A stretch of 64,000 nt of DNA from Armatimonadota bacterium (GTDB lineage Bacteria > Armatimonadota > JADLDR01), in the NCBI GenBank assembly GCA_020846535.1, contig JADLDR010000141.1:1-64000 (forward strand), read 5' to 3'. This document shows positions 7,480-15,282 of this stretch, piece after piece. The notes under the pieces were generated by a model. That model saw only the letters and a list, made by a program, of their open reading frames with translations. It did not search any database and was not told where the DNA came from. The first letter of the stretch is position 1, and each line of letters starts with the position of its first letter. Both the position numbers and the translations under genes were made by a program.

Positions 7480-8277
7480 TCAGGGACTCCTGAAGGCTCT
7501 GAAAAGGGCTAATATATCGCTCTGGATCTGGCCGATCATGCCGGACATTAGGTAGATGATAAAGGCCATCGTCAGGGTGAGGGTCACGAACCCCATCCCG
7601 ATCTTTACCGGGAAGCCGACCAGGAATACGTTCATCTGCGGCACGGTGCGCGAGAGGATCGCCAGGGCGGTATCTACCAGCAACACCGCCGCAACCACTG
7701 GGGCGGCAATCTTCAGGCCGATCAGAAAAGCGTTCGCCAGCACTTGCAGGGCGACCGCATAGAGGGCGTCCATGTTCTGCGGTGAGGCGGTCAGCCTGTC
7801 TGTGGGGAGCCTGCGGAAGCTCTCGCAGACCGCCTTGAGAAGAATGTGGTCTCCCCGGATGGCGAAAAAAGTCAGCAGCATCAGCATATACTGGAGCTGG
7901 CCCAGCACCGAGGTCTGCACCTGGGTCATCGGATCGAGAACGTTTGCGAGGCCGAACCCCATTTGTATATCGGCAAATTGGCCCGCCATCTGCACCATGA
8001 CAAAGAAGATTTGCACGATATAGCCGATCAACAGCCCGACAGCGGCCTCCTTGAAGATATAAGCGACCAGAACGGCGGTGTCGCGGGGCACGGGCGGCAT
8101 GTAAGACCGGAGGAGCGGCATCAAAACGAGGGAGAGAACGAAGGCCAGCCCGACGCGCGCCTGCGCCGGGACACCCCGCCCTCCGTAGATGGGAGCCAGG
8201 GCCATCATTCCCGACAGGCGGGTAAAGACCAACAAGAACGTCCAGAAATCCTGCGTCGCTACCGGAAAGAGGTTCAC
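7480..8277 (-). CDS. fliR: Flagellar export gate protein FliR
   Basis: A 265-residue, very hydrophobic protein with about six membrane segments. The N-terminus (DFWTFLLVFTRLSGMMALAP) and the VPAQARVGLAFVLSLVL segment are characteristic of FliR. Together with FliP and FliQ it forms the helical export-gate channel inside the MS ring. The start is a GTG at 8277, 2 nt after the fliQ stop, which implies translational coupling. Length is normal for the family. The order fliO-fliP-fliQ-fliR-flhB is the classic export-gate order. Confidence 0.95.
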   Translation of the reverse strand: MNLFPVATQDFWTFLLVFTRLSGMMALAPIYGGRGVPAQARVGLAFVLSLVLMPLLRSYMPPVPRDTAVLVAYIFKEAAVGLLIGYIVQIFFVMVQMAGQFADIQMGFGLANVLDPMTQVQTSVLGQLQYMLMLLTFFAIRGDHILLKAVCESFRRLPTDRLTASPQNMDALYAVALQVLANAFLIGLKIAAPVVAAVLLVDTALAILSRTVPQMNVFLVGFPVKIGMGFVTLTLTMAFIIYLMSGMIGQIQSDILALFRAFRSP

Positions 8278-8279
8278 GC

Positions 8280-8570
8280 TTACCTCGACCGGCCCACCAC
8301 CTGGCGGGTTGTTTCGGGAATATCGGTGATGATGTCCACCGCAAAGCTCCGGAGCTGCCCCAGCATCCAGGCCCCGGCGACCGCCAGCACAATGACAATC
8401 GCGATGATCTTGGGGATGAAGGTCAGGGTCATTTCCTGTATCTGTGTCACCGCCTGCAAAATGCTGACCAGAATCCCGACCACCAGGGCCACAATCAACA
8501 CAGGCATCGCCACCTTCAGGGTGACCATCAGGGTCTGCCTGCCCAAATCGATTATCTGTGCATCACTCAT
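8280..8570 (-). CDS. fliQ: Flagellar export gate protein FliQ
   Basis: A 96-residue two-helix membrane hairpin protein. The first segment (LMVTLKVAMPVLIVALVVGI) and the LQAVTQIQEMTLTFIPKI connector are diagnostic of FliQ. Four copies join five FliP and one FliR in the export gate. It is a few residues longer than the usual 89, through a polar C-terminal tail (PETTRQVVGRSR). The 126-nt gap between fliP and fliQ is one of the wider ones in this operon and holds no convincing gene. Confidence 0.95.
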   Translation of the reverse strand: MSDAQIIDLGRQTLMVTLKVAMPVLIVALVVGILVSILQAVTQIQEMTLTFIPKIIAIVIVLAVAGAWMLGQLRSFAVDIITDIPETTRQVVGRSR

Positions 8571-8696
8571 ACTCTACTCCCACCGGGGCTTTCGTTGGCT
8601 CGAAAGGTAAAAGCCGTATCGATGTCCTTGGGTGCTACCCTGGAGATTGACGCCAAGCTCAAACTCCTCGTAATGACAGGCAAGCGCAAATACTTT

Positions 8697-9479
8697 CTAC
8701 ATGAAGCTTCCGATCAGCGAGCGGGCCAGCAGATGCCAGCCGTCGATCATGACGAACAGAAGCAGCTTGGCGGGCAGGGAGATCATCATGGGGGGGAGCA
8801 TCATCATGCCCATGGACATCAGAACGCTGGCAACGACCATATCGATCACCAGAAACGGCAGATAAATTTTCAGGCCGATGGCAAAGGCGGTTTTGAGCTC
8901 GCTGATGATAAAGGAGGGGATCAGAACCAGGGTCGGCACCTCGGCCCGGGTACGGGGCCGGGGCGTGTTGCTCATTTTGATAAAAAGGGCCAGATCCATC
9001 TCCCGCGTCTGGCGGAACATGAAGTCCCGGATCGGCTGCTCTCCTTCCCGAATGGCCCGGTTGAAGCTGATGCGGCCCGCCATATAGGGCTGGAGCGCCC
9101 GGTCGTTCACCCGCGTCAGCACGGAGGACATCGAGAAAAAGGTCAGAAAAAGGGCCAGGCCGGTCAACACCTGGTTGGGTGGGATTTGCTGGGTTCCCAG
9201 AGCGTTCCTGACAAACGACAGCACGATGATGATCCGCGTGAACGAGGTCATCATCATCAGGATCGAAGGAGCCAGGGTCAGGACGGTCAGGAGGAGCAGG
9301 ATTTGCAGCGTCATCGAGACATCGCCCGGGCTCCGGGCGGGCTGGACGCCGATATTCACATTGGGAACCGGAAGAGCTGCGCCCCGGGCCGGAGTTTGCG
9401 CCATTGCCGGGGCGGCCAGCAGGAGAGCAAGGCCCGCCAGAGCGAGCCATATCCTACTCCGGATGGTTCTTGCGTCCAT
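8697..9479 (-). CDS. fliP: Flagellar export gate protein FliP
   Basis: A 260-residue protein with an N-terminal signal-like segment (IWLALAGLALLLAAPAMAQ), a short periplasmic stretch and the FliP core. Diagnostic pieces are LAPSILMMMTSFTRIIIVLSF, RNALGTQQIPPNQVLTGLAL and PFLVIDMVVASVLMSMGMMM. The ATG at 9479 is chosen because it starts the signal segment; a longer in-frame reading would only translate fliO sequence. It overlaps the 3' end of fliO by 26 nt. FliP assembles first in the gate and is stabilised by FliO in many species, matching their adjacency here. Confidence 0.95.
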   Translation of the reverse strand: MDARTIRSRIWLALAGLALLLAAPAMAQTPARGAALPVPNVNIGVQPARSPGDVSMTLQILLLLTVLTLAPSILMMMTSFTRIIIVLSFVRNALGTQQIPPNQVLTGLALFLTFFSMSSVLTRVNDRALQPYMAGRISFNRAIREGEQPIRDFMFRQTREMDLALFIKMSNTPRPRTRAEVPTLVLIPSFIISELKTAFAIGLKIYLPFLVIDMVVASVLMSMGMMMLPPMMISLPAKLLLFVMIDGWHLLARSLIGSFM

Positions 9480-10584
9480 CTTGCGGGTCCTTCCTGTTAC
9501 GCAGTTGCTCCACCGTCCGAAGCAGTTCGTCCGTGGCCGAACGGAATTCGCTGCGGACATCCTCGGTCGGTCGCTTCCACTCCTCTTCCCGGCGGGCGGC
9601 TTCGTATCCCACTCGCATCTCGTTGAGGGCGCTGCCGAAGGCTGCGGACACCGGCTCGGTCTTTGGCTCCACGGCTTCCTTATCCTGGATTTCCAGCAAA
9701 AGCTGAACATGGTTGGATGTCGTGCCCAGCAAGACCACCTTGCCTGCCACCTCCACCAGATGGAGCGCAGCCGACCGGGTGGGGAAAAGATAGAGCGTTT
9801 CTACCAGGCGCATCGAGGAGCTGCGCGCCCCTTTCTGCGGCAGCCATCCCGCCATGGGTCTGGTCTTCATCTGCCTCAAGGCCCAGACCGACCCGATGAT
9901 CAGGACGCAAACCACCGTCAGGCTTCCCGCGATCCGGCGAAGCGAGGTGTCGTCCCGGTTCGCCTGGGCCTCCTGGCGCAGCAGTTCGTCATAATCCTGG
10001 GGCGGTGCGTTCGGCGATGTCTGGGCGGCAGCGACCGGAGCTTTCGCTGCCGGAGACGAAGGCTGCCGAACATTCGCCGGAGCAGCGGCGGCAGGGCGGA
10101 CCGGAGGATCGGCAAGGGCGGATCCCGGGATATTTTCAGGGGCTTGCGCTTTCGACGGCTGTGGCGAGGTTGCAGAGATACCCGGTCCGGCTGGCACAGG
10201 CACTGCGACAGGGGTTTCTTCGCGAACGGTCGGCCTGGAGGCATCAGGCTTTCGCACAGACGGTCTCTCGGCGGTCTTGACGGCAGGCACAGCAGGACGG
10301 TTCGGCGACGCCGGAAGGGCAACGCTGCCTGAAGGGATCGAGCGGCCCGGGGGCAGTTGGATTTTCAGCCGTATCCCGGCGAAGACCTTATTGGGGTTGG
10401 GAATGCTGGCCCGGTTGTCCTGGATCAGCTTGCTCAGACTGATACCGTGTTTGCGGGCGATCTCCTCCAGGCGGTCGCCGCGCCGGGTGATGTAGGCTAG
10501 GGTTTCGCTCCAGACTGGCAGGGCCAGCACAAAGGCCAGGATAGCTGCCATAATGTATAACTTCAAGCCCAAAAACTTGCTCAT
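9454..10584 (-). CDS. fliO: FliO-like flagellar assembly protein with N-terminal LysM domain
   Basis: A 376-residue protein. A signal-like hydrophobic segment ([16 protein letters not shown]) is followed by a LysM domain (about residues 28-78: [19 protein letters not shown], then [19 protein letters not shown]). A long Pro/Ala-rich linker leads to a single membrane segment (about 218-236: [16 protein letters not shown]). A short FliO domain with [22 protein letters not shown] and [15 protein letters not shown] ends the protein. FliO is normally only 100-200 residues with no LysM; here the extra domain would lie outside the membrane and could bind peptidoglycan. It has an ATGA overlap with fliY upstream and overlaps fliP downstream. 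Confidence 0.85.
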   Translation of the reverse strand: MSKFLGLKLYIMAAILAFVLALPVWSETLAYITRRGDRLEEIARKHGISLSKLIQDNRASIPNPNKVFAGIRLKIQLPPGRSIPSGSVALPASPNRPAVPAVKTAERPSVRKPDASRPTVREETPVAVPVPAGPGISATSPQPSKAQAPENIPGSALADPPVRPAAAAPANVRQPSSPAAKAPVAAAQTSPNAPPQDYDELLRQEAQANRDDTSLRRIAGSLTVVCVLIIGSVWALRQMKTRPMAGWLPQKGARSSSMRLVETLYLFPTRSAALHLVEVAGKVVLLGTTSNHVQLLLEIQDKEAVEPKTEPVSAAFGSALNEMRVGYEAARREEEWKRPTEDVRSEFRSATDELLRTVEQLRNRKDPQDGRKNHPE

Positions 10585-11597
10585 TCTCCATTCCTCAGGC
10601 CGCTGAGCCTTTCCATCGGGGAGAGGATTTCGGTCACACGGATGCCGAAGTTATCCTCGATAACCACCACTTCCCCTTTGGCGACCAGCTTGCCGTTGAC
10701 CAGCAGATCGACCGGCTCCCCGGCCACCTTGTCCAGTTCCACCACCGAGCCTGTCCCGAGTTCCAGAATATCCTTGATCAGCATCTTGACCCGCCCCAGC
10801 TCCACACTGACCTCCAGCGGGATATCCATGAGCAGGTTCAGCCCCGCCGGGTAGGAGGGAGCCGCCGGGGCAGGGGCGTGGCTCATGGAAGGCCCCCCGC
10901 CGATGGGCGCGAACTGCATGGTCTGGGCCGGTTGAGGGTTGCTCTGTGGCGATGAACCGAACACAGCCATAGAATCCGGATCCTTTCGCGCGGCCTCCGG
11001 TTGAGACGGGGCCGTATCAGTCAGAAAGGGCGCAAAAAAGTCCGGCGAAGCCAGCAGCCACGCCTCGGCGTCCAGGACGCCGGGGATGCTGATGGCAAGC
11101 GGAACCTGCACGATGGCCGGGGCGTTCTGAAGGCCGGCGGGCAGGTTGATCGCCCCCATTTCCGTTTCGACCGATAAGATGCTTACCAGGTCGCTGAAGC
11201 TGTTGGTCAGGGCGTTCGACATCCCGCCCACCAGGGTACGCATGATCTCTCCCGCGCCGCCCGTATGCAGCTCGGTTCCGCTGCCCATCGAACTGCCGTC
11301 TCCGCCGAGGAGGATATCGGCCAGCACCAGGGCGTCGTTCTGCTGGAACATAAAAACCATCGGATGGGCCGGGAAGAGGGAAAGCAAAAAGGTGGTCTGA
11401 CAGACCGGCTGCGGGATATTGAGCGATTGGGCCGACTGTATCACGGCCCCAATGGCGTTCAGCCAGACCTCCCGGTTCATCATCTCCGAAAGAGCCAGGG
11501 CCGCTGAAGAACACCAGGCATCCTGAAACGAGTTCACCCGGTCCAGTTCCTTCGAATCGAGCGATATGATTTGCCCGTCGGGCAGTCTTTCCGGCAT
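10581..11597 (-). CDS. fliY: Flagellar motor switch protein FliY/FliN (CheC-like plus FliN domains)
   Basis: A 338-residue protein. The C-terminal 90 residues are a typical FliN/SpoA C-ring domain ([19 protein letters not shown] to [10 protein letters not shown]). The N-terminal 200 residues resemble the CheC-like part of FliY. In FliY this part carries paired D/ExxxN phosphatase motifs that dephosphorylate CheY-P. Here the best-placed segment, [18 protein letters not shown], keeps the Glu but not the Asn, and I cannot see the second motif, so phosphatase activity is doubtful. A Pro/Gln/Ser-rich linker joins the halves. The start overlaps the fliM stop by one base (TGATG) and the stop overlaps the fliO start. 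Confidence 0.9.
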   Translation of the reverse strand: MPERLPDGQIISLDSKELDRVNSFQDAWCSSAALALSEMMNREVWLNAIGAVIQSAQSLNIPQPVCQTTFLLSLFPAHPMVFMFQQNDALVLADILLGGDGSSMGSGTELHTGGAGEIMRTLVGGMSNALTNSFSDLVSILSVETEMGAINLPAGLQNAPAIVQVPLAISIPGVLDAEAWLLASPDFFAPFLTDTAPSQPEAARKDPDSMAVFGSSPQSNPQPAQTMQFAPIGGGPSMSHAPAPAAPSYPAGLNLLMDIPLEVSVELGRVKMLIKDILELGTGSVVELDKVAGEPVDLLVNGKLVAKGEVVVIEDNFGIRVTEILSPMERLSGLRNGE

Positions 11598-12610
11598 CAG
11601 CTCTCCTCATCCGCCACAACGGCGTTCACGCAAATCGCCAGCTTCTTATCCTTGACCCCGGGACGAGCCAGGAACTTGACCTTCCCCCCGATCATCACAT
11701 TCACCGGGTCGGTGAGCCGGCTGTCCAGGCGGATCGTATCCCCCACCTGAAGGTTCAGGAAGTCCTCCACCGTCACCTTCGCCGTACCGAGCCGCACCAC
11801 GCAGGGGATATGCGTGGTCCGGAGCCGCCGGGCCAGGAGCGCGGAGTGGGGGGAAACCTCCTGGCGGTTGTTGTTCGCCAGCCACCGCTGGGTGGTCAGT
11901 TTGGACATCACCGGCTTGAGCATCAGGTAGGGGATGCACAGGCTCATCGCCCCGCGGTTCTCGCCTACCTTCAGCTCGAAGAGGATGGAGACCACGATTT
12001 CGTTCGGGCTGGCAATGGTAACGAACTGCGGGCTGGTTTCCATGACCTCCTTGACCGGCTGGATCTCGATGATGTTTTCCCAGGCCGTCTGGAGTTCTTT
12101 CAAAGCTTTCCCGGTGATGGTGTCAGTGATCGTTTTCTCGATCTCGGTCAGGTCTTTGGACCGCTTGATGGCATGGCCCGGCCCTCCCAGCAGCCGGTCG
12201 ATCATCCCGTAGATGATATCGAAATCGATCTCCAGGATGGTCTGGCCGGACAGCGGGGGCAGGCTGACGATATTGATGACCGAGTTGGAGAGGGAGCGGA
12301 TGTACTCGTCATAGGGAACCTGCTCCACAGAGATCAGGTCCAGATGCACCAGGGCGCGGAGGTAGGCGGACAGCGAGGACGCCAGGAGCCGGGCGAAGGT
12401 TTCATGCACCACCTGAAGGGTGCGGAGCTGGTCTTTGGAAAACTTGTCCGGCCTGCGAAAATCGTAGATTTCATAGGAGACCGGCTTCTTGTCCTCCCGC
12501 CTCATCGGGCGCAGGTCGTCTTTGGGCATATCCGGCTCCGCCGTCACCTCATTGGTCGCCAGCGAAGAGAGCAGGGCTTCGATTTCAGCTTGAGACAGAA
12601 TTTCATTCAT
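11597..12610 (-). CDS. fliM: Flagellar motor switch protein FliM
   Basis: A 337-residue C-ring protein. It begins with the CheY-P binding segment [13 protein letters not shown]. The middle domain contains the LLGGPG loop and conserved [19 protein letters not shown]. The C-terminal SpoA domain carries [24 protein letters not shown]. FliM links FliG to FliY/FliN and transmits CheY-P binding to the rotor. It is separated from fliL by an unusually long 219-nt interval containing two strong hairpins (see 12611-12829). The ATG at 12610 is followed at once by the conserved N-terminal motif. Confidence 0.97.
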   Translation of the reverse strand: MNEILSQAEIEALLSSLATNEVTAEPDMPKDDLRPMRREDKKPVSYEIYDFRRPDKFSKDQLRTLQVVHETFARLLASSLSAYLRALVHLDLISVEQVPYDEYIRSLSNSVINIVSLPPLSGQTILEIDFDIIYGMIDRLLGGPGHAIKRSKDLTEIEKTITDTITGKALKELQTAWENIIEIQPVKEVMETSPQFVTIASPNEIVVSILFELKVGENRGAMSLCIPYLMLKPVMSKLTTQRWLANNNRQEVSPHSALLARRLRTTHIPCVVRLGTAKVTVEDFLNLQVGDTIRLDSRLTDPVNVMIGGKVKFLARPGVKDKKLAICVNAVVADEES

Positions 12611-12829
12611 TGCGGCTTCAAAACCTTCGGTTCGGTTTCGGGAGGACGGATGGCCGCACCCTCATCGGCGGGTTTCCCCAGATATGCGGACAGGTAGGCG
12701 CGATGGATCGCACCTACCTTGTCCGTATCTCTCTACAGGCCGTTTTGCCTGAATCTCCCTGTTAAAAATACCAGGTTTTTTATCGACAGCGCAACTTGCC
12801 TTTGTGCCCAAGGCAAATTGTGCGTTTTT
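12611..12829 (-). promoter_or_regulatory. Structured fliL-fliM interval with two hairpins (possible cis-regulatory RNA)
   Basis: The longest gap inside the flagellar operon. Hairpin A (12789-12824) pairs GCGCAACTTGCCTT with AAGGCAAATTGTGCG imperfectly and sits right after the fliL stop. A T run (12825-12829) follows it on the plus strand, not on the minus strand. Hairpin B (12688-12724) has about 16 base pairs, a 4-nt loop and one bulge (arms GGACAGGTAGG and CCTACCTTGTCC plus an inner GCGA/TCGC). I cannot match either to a known riboswitch. They could be processing, stability or attenuation elements for the fliM-distal half of the operon. Confidence 0.5.
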
Positions 12830-13309
12830 CTACTGGGTCACGAAGGAGGTAAAATACACCTCGGTCACCGGCTCCTCGTCCTCTTCGGCACCGAGGGCCT
12901 TGTTGATGGCTTCCTTCAGCTCCTTTTTGAGCTTCTGGATGCCGGTCGCCGCCTGGAGGTCGTCGAACCCCTTGTGGCTCAAGGTCAGCACCACCGCGTC
13001 CTTGATGATCGGAACCTCCTCCTTGGATTTTTCTTCCGAGGAGCCTGCCTCCAGTTCCACGGTGACATTGGCCCTGAGGTAGTGTGTCGCGCCTCCGGAG
13101 AGGTTCACGGTGAACTCGCCCAGGTCGACCTTCGGCCCGAGTTCGCTCTTTTCCACCTTCTGATGCTTCTTTTTTCCGCCCTTGCCCTCGGGGTCGCTGG
13201 TTCCGGCCTTCCGGGTAAACATGAAGGCCCCAACCGCCCCCAGCAGCAAGGCGATGCCGATGAGCATCATTTTATTCGGCGTTTTTTTCTTCGCTGCGCT
13301 GTCTGTCAT
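12830..13309 (-). CDS. fliL: Flagellar basal body-associated protein FliL
   Basis: A 159-residue single-pass protein. A Lys-rich cytoplasmic start is followed by one membrane segment (MMLIGIALLLGAVGAFMF) and a highly charged stalk. The periplasmic FliL domain follows (VDLGEFTVNLSG, HYLRANVTVELE, IKDAVVLTLSHKGFDDL, LKKELKEAINKAL) with the usual final strand VTEVYFTSFVTQ. FliL surrounds the stator units and supports torque and stator stability. Its start lies inside the 3' end of motB (38-nt overlap), so its translation is probably coupled to motB. Confidence 0.93.
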   Translation of the reverse strand: MTDSAAKKKTPNKMMLIGIALLLGAVGAFMFTRKAGTSDPEGKGGKKKHQKVEKSELGPKVDLGEFTVNLSGGATHYLRANVTVELEAGSSEEKSKEEVPIIKDAVVLTLSHKGFDDLQAATGIQKLKKELKEAINKALGAEEDEEPVTEVYFTSFVTQ

Positions 13310-14084
13310 GTCCTGCTTCCTTCCCTGGATTGCTTGCCCGGTCTCCCTCCGGGCGGGCTGCCTCGCCGGCGTTCAAAATGACGATATCCACCCTCCGGTT
13401 TTTAGCGCGATTGGCATCGCTGGTGTTGAGAGCCAGAGGGCGGGTATCGGCATAGCCGGTAGCCGCAAGCCGATCCGGCGAGATGCCGGATCGGATCAGG
13501 TAGTAATAGACATTAGATGCCCGTGTCATCGATAATCTGAAGTTATCATGAAACTGCGCGTTCCGCACGGGCAAATTGCAGGTATGTCCCTCTACCCGAA
13601 TATGGTTGCTCATTCCTTTGAGCAATTTTCCGATTTTATCGAGAACCTCACCGATTTTAGGCTTGATATCCGCGCTGCCCATATCGAACAGCACGTGATC
13701 GGTTGCCAGAGTGATCACCAGGCCCCGCTCATCCTCATGGACACTGAGGGCTTCTTTCAGCTTTTTGTCCTGGATATACTTATTGACCAGCTTTTCTGTT
13801 TGGACCAGCCCGGAGCTTTTATCCATTCCTTGCGGGGCGATATCGGGCTTTGTGCTGTCCGAGGAGCCTCCCCCGAAGGGAGACGGGCCTCCGCCGGTCA
13901 ATACGCCCCCGAATCCGCCTCTGACTGAAAGGGCCAGGTCGTGGAATTTCTGGTTGTTGACGATGGACATGGAGTAGAGCATCATGAAAAAGGCGACCAG
14001 CAGGGTGATCATATCCGCATAGGTCAGCAGCCACCGTTCCTCGTTGTCATGGCCCCCAGCCGACTTTTTCTTTTTGCCTGCCAT
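13272..14084 (-). CDS. motB: Stator protein MotB
   Basis: A 270-residue protein with a basic N-terminus and one membrane helix that includes the essential proton/ion-carrying Asp (LTYADMITLLVAFFMM, D24). A Gly/Ser-rich plug and linker region follow, then an OmpA-type peptidoglycan-binding domain (DHVLFDMGSADIKP, RVEGHTCNLP, LAATGYADTRPL, NRAKNRRVDIVI). With MotA it forms the stator that drives rotation. The C-terminal tail (EAARPEGDRASNPGKEAGHD) is longer than usual because fliL starts inside it. It lies 6 nt after motA. Confidence 0.95.
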   Translation of the reverse strand: MAGKKKKSAGGHDNEERWLLTYADMITLLVAFFMMLYSMSIVNNQKFHDLALSVRGGFGGVLTGGGPSPFGGGSSDSTKPDIAPQGMDKSSGLVQTEKLVNKYIQDKKLKEALSVHEDERGLVITLATDHVLFDMGSADIKPKIGEVLDKIGKLLKGMSNHIRVEGHTCNLPVRNAQFHDNFRLSMTRASNVYYYLIRSGISPDRLAATGYADTRPLALNTSDANRAKNRRVDIVILNAGEAARPEGDRASNPGKEAGHDRQRSEEKNAE

Positions 14085-14090
14085 ACGCTC

Positions 14091-14873
14091 CTAGTCCTCG
14101 GTTTTGGCGCTCGCGATGGAATTTCTGACCTTCGGGGCGAGGAAGGCTTTCAGCTTGTCCGCCACGATGCGCGGGTTGTCGCCGGACTGGATGGAGAGGA
14201 TACCTTCCACCATCATCTCCCGGATTAGGATTTCATCCGCACTCCGGTGGTGCAATTTCTTTCCCAGAGGCAGGAAGATCAGGTTGGCCGAGGAGACACC
14301 GTAAAGGGTGGCGATAAAGGCCCCGGCGATGGCAGGCCCCATGCTGCCCGGATCGCTCAGGTTATGGAGCATATGAACCAGCCCCATCACCGTTCCGATA
14401 ACCCCCAGCGTCGGGCCGAAGCCTCCGGCGGTCGAGAAGACGCTCTCCCCCATCTTGTGTCGCTCCTCCAGGAAGGCGATATCCGTTTGCAGGATTTCGC
14501 GCACCACCTCCGGGTCTGTCCCGTCGATAGCCAGGTTGATCCCCTTTTGCAGAAACTCGTCCTGGATGCCCCGGGCCTCCTCTTCCAGCACCAGCAGCCC
14601 TTCGCGTCGGGCTTTTTCGGCAAACGAAACGAGCAAACCGATAATTTCACCGGGGTCGACATGTTTTCCGATGAAGGCGTGTTTCATGATCATCGGGATG
14701 CCGACGATCTGCTGGAGCGGAAAACACATCATGGTGGCGCCCAACGTCCCTCCGAAAACCAGAATGGCAGCCGGGATATTGATCAAGCCCGCCGGGTCTC
14801 CTCCTTCCATAATCATCGATCCCAGAAGAGCGCCCCAGGCCAGAATCATCCCGACGATGGTCGCCAGATCCAT
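14091..14873 (-). CDS. motA: Stator protein MotA
   Basis: A 260-residue protein with four hydrophobic segments and a large cytoplasmic loop. It contains PAAILVFGGTLGATMM, GLLVSFAEKARREGLL, GTDPEVVREIL and GPTLGVIGTVMGLVHML, all typical of MotA/PomA. The ATG at 14873 is chosen because a GGAGGAT ribosome-binding site precedes it; an in-frame start 14 codons upstream would add a charged, unconserved stretch. MotA5MotB2 stators use ion flow to push on FliG. A 118-nt gap upstream, before flbD, contains a GC-rich hairpin. Confidence 0.95.
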   Translation of the reverse strand: MDLATIVGMILAWGALLGSMIMEGGDPAGLINIPAAILVFGGTLGATMMCFPLQQIVGIPMIMKHAFIGKHVDPGEIIGLLVSFAEKARREGLLVLEEEARGIQDEFLQKGINLAIDGTDPEVVREILQTDIAFLEERHKMGESVFSTAGGFGPTLGVIGTVMGLVHMLHNLSDPGSMGPAIAGAFIATLYGVSSANLIFLPLGKKLHHRSADEILIREMMVEGILSIQSGDNPRIVADKLKAFLAPKVRNSIASAKTED

Positions 14874-14991
14874 CCTATCCTCCGAATACTTATCGTCTTT
14901 CCGCCAGGGCTGCAAGGCGCGGCAGCCCCGCGCCAGGGGCCGCTACCCCTGTGTCGCGATTCCAAGCCCTGTTAATAAACGTCACCGCTAT

Positions 14992-15228
14992 TCAGCCCGT
15001 CTCTTCTTGCAGGCCGTCTTCTTCCGGCAGGGGCCGGACGATCAACGGGCCGACCTCTTTGCGGTACTCCACGACCTTCGTAATCACCTCATCCAGCGTT
15101 TCACGGACCAGAAGCTTCTTGCCGTTGACCAGAGTGATCATGGTATCGGGGGAGGCTTCCACCAGTTCGATCAGGTCGGCGTTCACCGCCAGCACGTGCG
15201 TTGTGTTGAAACGGGTTACTTTAATCAC
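14992..15228 (-). CDS. flbD: Flagellar protein FlbD (SwrD-like)
   Basis: A 78-residue protein with the compact FlbD signature: IKVTRFNTTHVLAVNADLIE, then SPDTMITLVNGKKLLVRETL and EVITKVVEYRK. The start is a GTG at 15228 with GAGGA upstream. FlbD/SwrD lies between flgE and motA in many flagellar operons and in Bacillus increases motor power. Here too it sits between flgE and motA, so the same role is likely. A perfect 14-bp inverted repeat lies between it and flgE (15245-15275). Confidence 0.9.
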   Translation of the reverse strand: MIKVTRFNTTHVLAVNADLIELVEASPDTMITLVNGKKLLVRETLDEVITKVVEYRKEVGPLIVRPLPEEDGLQEETG

Positions 15229-15244
15229 CGCAGGTTCCTCATAT

Positions 15245-15275
15245 CGCAGGGGCGGCCCAGCGGGCCGCCCCTGCG
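15245..15275. repeat. Perfect 14-bp inverted repeat in the flgE-flbD gap
   Basis: Arms CGCAGGGGCGGCCC and GGGCCGCCCCTGCG around a 3-nt loop. It resembles the other AGGGGC-edged palindromes at 23373-23402 and 44481-44559, suggesting one dispersed intergenic repeat family. In the operon transcript it would form a very stable hairpin downstream of flgE, without a T run. Confidence 0.8.
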
Positions 15276-15282
15276 ACTCATG

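Noticed and set aside
7472-8398. A 308-codon minus-strand frame
   Set aside because: It overlaps fliR in another frame; the fliR frame gives a perfect family match and the alternative does not.
8571-8696. A 40-codon frame between fliP and fliQ ending at an ATGA with fliQ
   Set aside because: The frame starts only at weak TTG codons, has low-complexity content and no counterpart in known export-gate operons.
8595-9626. A 343-codon plus-strand frame rich in His and Gly
   Set aside because: It is antisense to fliP and the end of fliO, both clearly coding.
12625-12829. A c-di-GMP riboswitch in the fliL-fliM interval
   Set aside because: The characteristic internal motifs of the GEMM class (the GACGCAAAGCC-like core) are absent; only generic hairpins are seen.
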